DNA of 6,757 nt. It comes from an uncultured Clostridia bacterium. GTDB lineage: Bacteria > Bacillota > Clostridia > Lachnospirales > Lachnospiraceae. The notes beneath the pieces were generated by a model that saw only the letters and a program-made list of their open reading frames with translations, was not told where the DNA came from and searched no databases. Of this stretch, positions 1-5,508 are shown one piece after another. The position numbers and the translations under genes were made by a program. The stretch lies in NCBI GenBank assembly GCA_946614685.1, contig CAMOHF010000058.1, positions 1-6,757 on the forward strand. The letters run 5' to 3'. Position 1 is the stretch's first letter; each line of letters starts with the position of its first letter.

Positions 1-1740
1 CAGTCACTGGCAGACAAAACCGGTATCTCTCCATCCGTGATCAGTCGCTACAAAAGCGGGGAACGTGTGCCCGCACCCGACAGTGACCATATTGACGCCT
101 TAACCGACGGAATCATGGCGCTTGCGGACACCACCAAATGCGACGAACCTCTGGATGAGGACACGATCCGGCAGGCGTTTGTCACCTCCATCACAGGCAT
201 CGTGATCCCTTACGATGCTTTTGTGAAGAACCTCCGCATACTTCTTACTACCTTTCATATCAGTAATCAGGACTTTGCGAGAGGCATCAGCTTCGACCCC
301 TCCTATGTCTCACGTATTCTGGACGGCAAGCGTCGTCCTGCCAATCTCTACCCCTTTATCCTAAACACATCGGACTTCATTGCGGAATGTATCGCAACCG
401 ATGCTGATATCGACAGTCTTTCCGGTATCCTTGAACTTCCGAAGGATCACCTTACCACCGTGCGCGGACGAAGCAAAATGATTGCCGCCTGGCTCGGCTC
501 GGTGAGTGTCGCAAAGGAGGATCCCATCGCATCCTTCCTGTCCACGGCCAGCAACTTTGATCTGAATGATTTTACGGCATCGATCCATTTTGATAAGATC
601 AAGACCCCCACGGTCCCCTTCCACCTTCCGTATACGCGGATTTACACAGGCCTTGCCGAGATGATGGAATCGGAACTTGATTTTATGAAGGCAACCGTGC
701 TTTCCAAGTCGACGGATCCTGTCATCATGTACAGCGACATGCCCATGGATGAGATGTCAAAGGATCCGGACTTTCCGAAGAAATGGCTCTTCGGCATGGC
801 CTGTCTGTTAAAGAAGGGCCTTACACTCCACATCATCCACAATATCGATCGTCCCTTTGAAGAGATGATGCTCGGGCTGATCAGCTACATTCCCATGTAT
901 ATGACCGGACAGATCGTCCCTCATTATCTCGAGAACAATCAGAGTGATGTATTCCTGCACTTTGTCCGCTACTCCGGAAGCGCAGCCCTGATGGGCGAAG
1001 CGATCCGCGGCCATCACGCCGAGGGGCGCTACACGCTGATGCGCAAAAAGGAAGACCTCCTCTATTGCAAAAAAAGAGCCTACAGCCTGCTGAAGCAGTC
1101 TAAGCCCCTGATGCAGATCTTCACGCGCGATCAGGAAAAGGAATTCATCACATTCAGAGAATCCCAACTCTGGGACGAGAACGACCGTACCATCATTACC
1201 TATGCACCTCCGATCTTTACCATTCCGGATGCGGTGCTTGAGCATTTGCTTTCGATCAACAAAGTAAACGATGCGGACGCTGCACGGATTGTGAAGTACG
1301 TGCACAACCTGAAAGAAGTCATGCAGAAAATGACGCAAAAAACAAAGTGTCATCTCTCCTATCCGATCCTTTCCAAGCGCGATTTCGACAGCCACCCTCT
1401 GACGCTCGAGCTCTCGGATCTGTTTTTGGAGTATCCCATCGTCTACAGCTACGAAGACTACCTCGCACACACCACGGCAACGGAGAACTACGACACAGCC
1501 GGAAATCATATGACATTCGTGACGGACCATTTTCTGTCCTTCAGAAACATCCGTATCATCGTCTATGCCGGCCACTTTGTGCTTGTATCAAAAGCAAAAG
1601 CACCGGCCATCCACTTCGCGATCCATCATCCGAATATGGTCAGTGCTTTTGAAAATTATGTCTCTTCCGTCACGGACGAAAGACTTTTTGCGGTTTCAAG
1701 CAGCTCAAGCATGGGTGCAAAGGCCGACGGTACCGCATAA
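1..1740 (+). CDS. Large regulator with two XRE-type HTH motifs, 5'-partial
   Basis: Frame 1 is open from the first base, so the gene starts left of the window; 579 residues are visible. The GTG at 37 is unlikely to be the start because the residues before it (QSLADKTGISPSV) are part of a helix-turn-helix. Motif 1 covers visible residues 1-24, with the recognition-helix pattern SPSVISRYKSGERVP. Motif 2 covers about residues 75-118 (nt 223-354), with the same pattern, DPSYVSRILDGKRRP. The remaining roughly 450 residues match no family I can name; they include a block at about 240-325 with MYSDMPMD, LHIIHNID and YIPMYMTG. No membrane segment, kinase, nuclease or phospholipase-D HxK motif is evident. 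The likely role is a cytoplasmic DNA-binding regulator with a sensory or multimerising C-terminal region; this is inferred from the HTH motifs only. The last 28 codons plus stop overlap the 3' end of convergent mutY, and the Ser-rich tail (residues 571-575 region) comes from that overlap. Target genes are unknown. Confidence 0.85.
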   Translation, partial: QSLADKTGISPSVISRYKSGERVPAPDSDHIDALTDGIMALADTTKCDEPLDEDTIRQAFVTSITGIVIPYDAFVKNLRILLTTFHISNQDFARGISFDPSYVSRILDGKRRPANLYPFILNTSDFIAECIATDADIDSLSGILELPKDHLTTVRGRSKMIAAWLGSVSVAKEDPIASFLSTASNFDLNDFTASIHFDKIKTPTVPFHLPYTRIYTGLAEMMESELDFMKATVLSKSTDPVIMYSDMPMDEMSKDPDFPKKWLFGMACLLKKGLTLHIIHNIDRPFEEMMLGLISYIPMYMTGQIVPHYLENNQSDVFLHFVRYSGSAALMGEAIRGHHAEGRYTLMRKKEDLLYCKKRAYSLLKQSKPLMQIFTRDQEKEFITFRESQLWDENDRTIITYAPPIFTIPDAVLEHLLSINKVNDADAARIVKYVHNLKEVMQKMTQKTKCHLSYPILSKRDFDSHPLTLELSDLFLEYPIVYSYEDYLAHTTATENYDTAGNHMTFVTDHFLSFRNIRIIVYAGHFVLVSKAKAPAIHFAIHHPNMVSAFENYVSSVTDERLFAVSSSSSMGAKADGTA

Positions 1741-2744
1741 GTTTCGACAAGTTCCTCTCTTGTCACCCACGTAAGATTCTCCGGCATCTTCTCACAGAGG
1801 AAACAGTACGCCGTCACCTGCCACTCCACATGGGTAAAGATATGCCGGTAACTGCTTTCCATCAGGATCTCGGACGGTGCCGCACCGAGTGTTCCCGCGA
1901 ATGCGGATGCGGTATGAACATCCGACTCATCCTTTACAACATGATTCGGAAACTCCCAGAGATTTGCAAGCAGCCCCGTTTCGGGGCGTTTTTTGATTGC
2001 GATCTTGTCGCCGCATACAAGCACCAGCGCTTCCATCTTCTCAATCCTTCGCTTTTGTTTTTCCTGTTTTACGGGATAGTGCTGCCACGCATTCTTCTCA
2101 TGCGCGAGACAAACGGAAGAAAGCGGACAGTTCCCGCAGTCGGGCGCGCCGTTCGGAACACAGACACAGGCTCCGAGTTCCATAAGGCTCTGGGTCATGA
2201 TCATGGGATCCGTCTTACGGTACATCGGGAGCAGGTCCTCCCTTACTTCCCTCTTGGTGCTTTCTTTCGTGATATCTCCCGCATAAGCAAAGACCCGGGC
2301 ATAGACACGCAGACAGTTGCCGTCCACCGCAGGTGTGGGAAGTCCGTAGGCAATGGAGGAGATGGCACCCGCCGTGTAATCTCCGATCCCGGGAAGGCTC
2401 CTGATCGACTCATACGTATCGGGAAACACCCCGCCGTACCTACTTACGATCACCTCCGCCGCTTTTTTTAAGTTGGCGGCACGCCTGCAATAGCCGAGCC
2501 CCTGCCACAGTTTCATCAGGCGTTCCTCCGAAACAAAAGCAAGCGAAGCCGCATCCGGCAGCTCCGCAAGAAATCTTTTATAATATTCCACCACCGCGCT
2601 TACTCTGGTCTGCTGCAGCATGATCTCCGAAATCCAGATATGATAAGGATCACGATCAGCCCGCCACGGCAGATCACGTTTGTGCTGCGGATACCAGGCC
2701 GCAAGCGCTTCGGCCATCTTGATGACTCTCTCAGTTTTCCTCAT
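1656..2744 (-). CDS. mutY: Adenine DNA glycosylase MutY
   Basis: MutY removes adenine mispaired with 8-oxoguanine, the key step that prevents G:C to T:A mutations. The 362-residue protein has the full family layout. The catalytic Glu is in WISEIMLQQTRV (E40), the helix-hairpin-helix is LPGIGDYTAGAI (118-129, with Y123 as in Geobacillus MutY), and the catalytic Asp is in VDGNCLRV (D141). Four Fe-S cysteines are C195, C203, C206 and C212. A NUDIX-like C-terminal domain (about 238-350) carries RPETGLLANLWEFP and the 8-oxoG-reading loop as FTH (303-305), where FSH is usual. I chose the ATG at 2744: it overlaps the pyrC stop by 14 bp and has GGAAAG seven bases upstream. A longer in-frame start at 2888 would lie deep inside pyrC, and its extra residues look unlike MutY. 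An ATG at 2717 (MAEALAAW) is an alternative start. The final 28 codons overlap the convergent regulator gene. No terminator was found downstream. Confidence 0.94.
   Translation of the reverse strand: MRKTERVIKMAEALAAWYPQHKRDLPWRADRDPYHIWISEIMLQQTRVSAVVEYYKRFLAELPDAASLAFVSEERLMKLWQGLGYCRRAANLKKAAEVIVSRYGGVFPDTYESIRSLPGIGDYTAGAISSIAYGLPTPAVDGNCLRVYARVFAYAGDITKESTKREVREDLLPMYRKTDPMIMTQSLMELGACVCVPNGAPDCGNCPLSSVCLAHEKNAWQHYPVKQEKQKRRIEKMEALVLVCGDKIAIKKRPETGLLANLWEFPNHVVKDESDVHTASAFAGTLGAAPSEILMESSYRHIFTHVEWQVTAYCFLCEKMPENLTWVTREELVETYAVPSAFAPMLELLETAKSLSSVTEET
1973..1994 (+). terminator. Intrinsic terminator inside mutY, antisense to it
   Basis: A perfect 6-bp stem, GCCCCG (1973-1978) and CGGGGC (1982-1987), closes a TTT loop. 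After one G comes a run of six T (1989-1994). This is a typical Rho-independent terminator on the + strand, 233 bases past the stop of the regulator gene, with no other + strand gene between. On the minus strand the A-run precedes the hairpin, so it should not stop mutY transcription. The same bases encode MutY residues around KKRPETGLL, a conserved stretch, so the hairpin must be compatible with that protein sequence. Confidence 0.7.
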
Positions 2745-3996
2745 ATACAATCTTTCCACGACAGATGGTATAGTGGATCTTTCCCGGAAGTTCCCATCCG
2801 AAGAAGGGACTGTTTGACGCCTTTGAAGCAAAGTGATCCACCTTCCAAATCTCCTCCGGCCCATAGATGATAAGATCCGCAACCGCACCTTCTCTTACGG
2901 ATGCCGGTTCCATCCTGTAGAACAAAGCAGGGTTGGTACTCATCAGTCGAAGCAGCTGCATCAGTGTGATATGTCCCGGCTCCACCAGGTAGCGGATTCC
3001 CAAAGCAAAGGAGGTCTCAAGGCCCGTGATACCGCTCGGGGCATCCTTCATGGGACGAGCTTTTTCCTCTGCGCTGTGCGGGGCATGATCGGTAACGATC
3101 ATGTCAATGGTACCGTCCTTGATCCCCTCGATGATCGCCTGTCTGTCAGCCTCGGTGCGAAGAGGCGGATTCATTCTGGCATTGGTGCCGTAAGTGAGCA
3201 CGGCCTCTTCCGTCAGCGAGAAATGATGCGGTGTTGCCTCCGCATGGATATCGCCACCCATAGCCTTCGCCGCCCGAACGTAGGATACGCTTCTTGCGGA
3301 GCTGATGTGCTGGATGCACAGCGATGCTCCCGTTTCAAGCGCGATGGCCGTATCCCGCGCCACCATCACCTCCTCGGCCAGAGCCGAGGCTCCGCCGTAA
3401 CCGATCTTTTCGGAGACCGCGCCCTTGTTCACGCCCGGGGCATCGATAAACTTCGGGTCTTCCTCGTGAAGCGCCATCGGAAGGTCAAGCTCCGCTGCCT
3501 TTTGCATGGCGCAGTATAAAAGCGCCTCATCCATAATGGGAAGTCCGTCATCCGTAAATCCCGCTGCGCCCGCGGCTGCAAGCGCATCCATATCCACAAG
3601 TTCCTCACCTGCCATACCCTTCGTAACAGTGGCAGTGGTAAGAACGTGGATGCCGGTCGTCTCTCCCTTCTCCTGAATGTAGGAAAGTGTCTCAATATTA
3701 TCTACCGCCGGTTTTGTGTTGGCCATCAGGACCACGGTGGTAACACCGCCCTTTGCCGCTGCAGCGGCTCCGGTTTCTATATCCTCTTTGTACGTAAATC
3801 CCGGATCACGAAAATGTACATGCGTATCCGTAAGACCCGGTGATACGTAAAGTCCCGTCGCATCGATCACCTGCGCTTTTTCAGCGGAAAGGTTTTTTCC
3901 CACGGCGCAGATCGTACCGTCATCGATCAAAACATCGGCGATGCCGTCGGTTCCCGTCACGGGGTCTACAATGTGTCCGTTCTTGATCAAGATCAT
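2731..3996 (-). CDS. pyrC: Dihydroorotase, type I
   Basis: This enzyme reversibly cyclises N-carbamoyl-L-aspartate to dihydroorotate, the third step of pyrimidine synthesis, in the cytoplasm. The 421-residue length and motifs fit the Bacillus/Aquifex-type (type I) dihydroorotases of the amidohydrolase superfamily. Metal ligands are visible in order: H59 and H61 in DTHVHFRDPG, the Asp pair 149/150 in FTDDG (bridging position in Bacillus enzymes, used instead of a carboxylated Lys), H177 in ALHEED, H230 in IQHISS, and D303 in VTDHAPH. Substrate-binding residues of HFR and MNPPLR are also present. The start is fixed by GGAGGAG seven bases upstream of the ATG. Upstream purF ends 63 bp away, and a promoter lies in that gap. 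The stop codon falls inside the start of mutY, which suggests translational coupling. No other pyrimidine genes are in the window. Confidence 0.97.
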   Translation of the reverse strand: MILIKNGHIVDPVTGTDGIADVLIDDGTICAVGKNLSAEKAQVIDATGLYVSPGLTDTHVHFRDPGFTYKEDIETGAAAAAKGGVTTVVLMANTKPAVDNIETLSYIQEKGETTGIHVLTTATVTKGMAGEELVDMDALAAAGAAGFTDDGLPIMDEALLYCAMQKAAELDLPMALHEEDPKFIDAPGVNKGAVSEKIGYGGASALAEEVMVARDTAIALETGASLCIQHISSARSVSYVRAAKAMGGDIHAEATPHHFSLTEEAVLTYGTNARMNPPLRTEADRQAIIEGIKDGTIDMIVTDHAPHSAEEKARPMKDAPSGITGLETSFALGIRYLVEPGHITLMQLLRLMSTNPALFYRMEPASVREGAVADLIIYGPEEIWKVDHFASKASNSPFFGWELPGKIHYTICRGKIVYEEN

Positions 3997-4003
3997 GTCA
4001 GTT

Positions 4004-4010
4004 CTCCTCC
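4004..4010 (-). promoter_or_regulatory. pyrC ribosome-binding site
   Basis: GGAGGAG on the minus strand sits seven bases before the ATG at 3996. It is a near-consensus Shine-Dalgarno sequence and fixes the pyrC start. Confidence 0.85.
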
Positions 4011-4034
4011 GTCCGAATCCTGAAATCTTTCCCT

Positions 4035-4063
4035 ATTCTAACACAGACACCGCAGCATATCAA
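4035..4063 (-). promoter_or_regulatory. Predicted sigma-A promoter for pyrC-mutY
   Basis: Reading leftward, TTGATA (4063-4058) is separated by exactly 17 bases from TAGAAT (4040-4035). The -10 box is preceded directly by TGT, an extended -10 (TGn) element. The -35 box covers the purF stop codon (4062-4060). Transcription would start near 4028, giving an untranslated leader of about 30 bases that includes the strong pyrC ribosome-binding site. No terminator separates purF from pyrC, so readthrough from purF could add to this promoter. No PyrR-type attenuator fits in such a short leader. Confidence 0.65.
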
Positions 4064-5427
4064 ACAGGATAGTCGGAAGTAAAGCATGCCGTACAAAGCG
4101 ACATATCGCCCACCATGGTCTTAAAATCCTCGATATCAAGATACTTTAACGAGGCAGCGCCGATCCGTTTTTGAACTTCTTCCGTGGAGTGCTCGGATGC
4201 GATCAGCTGTTTTGCGCTCGGCACATCGGTCCCGTAATAACACGGATAGAGGAAGGGCGGAGACGAGATTCTGACATGCACCTCTTTGGCCCCTGCCTCT
4301 CGGAGCATTTCTATGATCTGCGACATGGTCGTACCGCGCACAATGGAGTCATCGATCAAAACAATTCTCTTTCCGGCCACCACACTTTTTAAAACAGACA
4401 GTTTTCTGTGAACAGCGGATCTTCTCTCCTCATCCGACGGTTTGATGAAACTTCTTCCGATATAGCTGTTCTTATGAAAGATCATAGCGTAGGGAATGCC
4501 CGAAGCCTGTGCGTAACCCATGGCCGCCGCAAGACCGGAGTCCGGAACACCTGCCACGATATCCGCCTCAGGGACTTCCTCCTTCGCAAGCGCGTGTCCT
4601 GCCCGCACTCTCGCGTCAAAGACCTCAACACCGTCGATGACCGAATCGCTTCTTGCAAAGTAAATGTACTCAAAGATACAGTGGGCGGTCCTACCTCCGC
4701 AGAGACGTACATCCGAAGTTAGTCCCTCTGACGTTACCGTAAGGATCTCTCCGGGGAAAACGTCACGGATCACCTCTCCGCCGACAGAGACGATCGCCGC
4801 ACTCTCCGAGGCAAAGATGTAAGAATCTCCTTTTTTCCCGAGCACCAGCGGCTTGATCCCGTATGGATCCCGCACACCCACCAGTTTCCTCGGACTCATG
4901 ATAAGACAGGCAAATCCTCCCTTTAAAGTCCCTGCCACCTGAGCGACAGCCGCTTCGATAGACGGCGTCTTCACACGTGCGGATATGATCTCGTAGGCAA
5001 GCACCTCCGAATCCGTGGTGGTGTAGTGGGCCTGTCCGCGATACATTTGCTGTTCCTTCAGTTCATCCGCGTTGACGATATTTCCGTTGTGTACCAGCGC
5101 AAGACTTCCCTTGATATAATTCATAGCGATGGGCTGCGCATTTTCGGGTGTACTTCCCCCCGTTGTGGAGTATCTGACATGACCGACACCGATGTTTCCG
5201 GTAAGTCGTTCCATATCCTGTTTCGAAAAGACCTCCGTAACAAGACCCATGCCTTTCTTCGTCTCTATGTTTCCCATCGGCCCCGACGTATCCGACACGG
5301 AGATGCCCGCAGACTCCTGTCCTCTGTGCTGCAATGCTACAAGCCCGCAGTATATGTCGGCCGACACCTGCGTTGCCTCCGGGGCGTACATTCCGAACAC
5401 ACCACATTCCTCATGTAGCTTATCCAT
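4060..5427 (-). CDS. purF: Amidophosphoribosyltransferase (Fe-S type)
   Basis: PurF makes 5-phosphoribosylamine from PRPP and glutamine, the committed step of purine synthesis. The 455-residue protein has an N-terminal class II glutamine amidotransferase domain and a C-terminal phosphoribosyltransferase domain. The sequence opens MDKLHEECGVFG; by analogy with Bacillus PurF the first seven residues are a propeptide and C8 is the glutaminase nucleophile. Further glutaminase motifs are LQHRGQESAGI (32-42), GHVRYSTTG (82-90) and HNGNIVN. The PRPP loop is IVLIDDSIVRGTT (355-367). Cysteines 250, 396, 445 and 448 match the four [4Fe-4S] ligands of the Bacillus enzyme, which make such enzymes oxygen-labile. 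The start at 5427 is set by AAGGAGG nine bases upstream; an upstream in-frame GTG at 5463 would add 12 unlikely residues and hide the propeptide. The gene follows amt-PII by 81 bp, and no clear promoter is seen in that gap, so cotranscription is likely. Confidence 0.97.
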   Translation of the reverse strand: MDKLHEECGVFGMYAPEATQVSADIYCGLVALQHRGQESAGISVSDTSGPMGNIETKKGMGLVTEVFSKQDMERLTGNIGVGHVRYSTTGGSTPENAQPIAMNYIKGSLALVHNGNIVNADELKEQQMYRGQAHYTTTDSEVLAYEIISARVKTPSIEAAVAQVAGTLKGGFACLIMSPRKLVGVRDPYGIKPLVLGKKGDSYIFASESAAIVSVGGEVIRDVFPGEILTVTSEGLTSDVRLCGGRTAHCIFEYIYFARSDSVIDGVEVFDARVRAGHALAKEEVPEADIVAGVPDSGLAAAMGYAQASGIPYAMIFHKNSYIGRSFIKPSDEERRSAVHRKLSVLKSVVAGKRIVLIDDSIVRGTTMSQIIEMLREAGAKEVHVRISSPPFLYPCYYGTDVPSAKQLIASEHSTEEVQKRIGAASLKYLDIEDFKTMVGDMSLCTACFTSDYPV

Positions 5428-5436
5428 TTTTGATAA

Positions 5437-5443
5437 CCTCCTT
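5437..5443 (-). promoter_or_regulatory. purF ribosome-binding site
   Basis: AAGGAGG, a consensus Shine-Dalgarno sequence, lies nine bases before the ATG at 5427. It decides the purF start over the in-frame GTG at 5463. It begins only a few bases after the foot of the intergenic hairpin. Confidence 0.85.
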
Positions 5444-5446
5444 AAC

Positions 5447-5492
5447 GCAAAGCCCGGCAGCACACCATAAAGGTGTCCTGCCTGACTTTTGC
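5447..5492 (-). promoter_or_regulatory. Long intergenic hairpin upstream of purF
   Basis: In leftward RNA, GGCAGGACACC (5482-5472) pairs with GGTGTGCTGCC (5466-5456) around a five-base loop, with one G/G mismatch. The stem continues outward to 5492/5447, with one further mismatch, a G-U pair and a bulged A. No U-run follows in the leftward direction, so it is not a standard terminator for amt-PII. It could stabilise an mRNA end, be a processing site, or affect access to the purF ribosome-binding site just downstream. In the + direction the core stem is followed by a T-rich stretch (5487-5510), so it may instead stop antisense transcription. The structure is visible; its function is inference. 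Confidence 0.5.
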
Positions 5493-5508
5493 CTTTTATT
5501 TTGCTTTC

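Noticed and set aside
1060..1110. Possible minus-strand terminator for mutY (CTGCT/AGCAG arms and a run of seven T in leftward reading)
   Set aside because: The short stem is separated from the T-run by more than ten bases, and it lies some 550 bases past the mutY stop.
808..1575. 255-codon open frame on the minus strand inside the regulator gene
   Set aside because: It is wholly antisense to a gene with clear HTH motifs, has no recognisable domain, and has amino acid content typical of a shadow frame.
1830..2471. 213-codon open frame on the + strand inside mutY
   Set aside because: It is antisense to MutY and contains the predicted + strand terminator, so it is very unlikely to be translated.
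2450..2485. T-run with flanking GC-rich arms (CCGCC and GGCGG) inside mutY
   Set aside because: The T-run lies between the arms, in the loop, rather than after a stem, so it does not form a terminator; it simply encodes consecutive Lys codons of mutY.
2745..2888. Longer mutY starting at 2888
   Set aside because: The 48 added residues lie within pyrC coding sequence, are Arg-rich and unlike MutY; the ATG at 2744 gives normal family length.
2833..3519. 228-codon open frame on the + strand inside pyrC
   Set aside because: It is antisense to an unmistakable dihydroorotase with all metal ligands, and the product is rich in Arg, His and Cys with no known motif.
5428..5508. Purine riboswitch or PurBox before purF
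   Set aside because: The 81-bp gap is mostly one hairpin; I see no purine aptamer core and no convincing PurBox or promoter pair.
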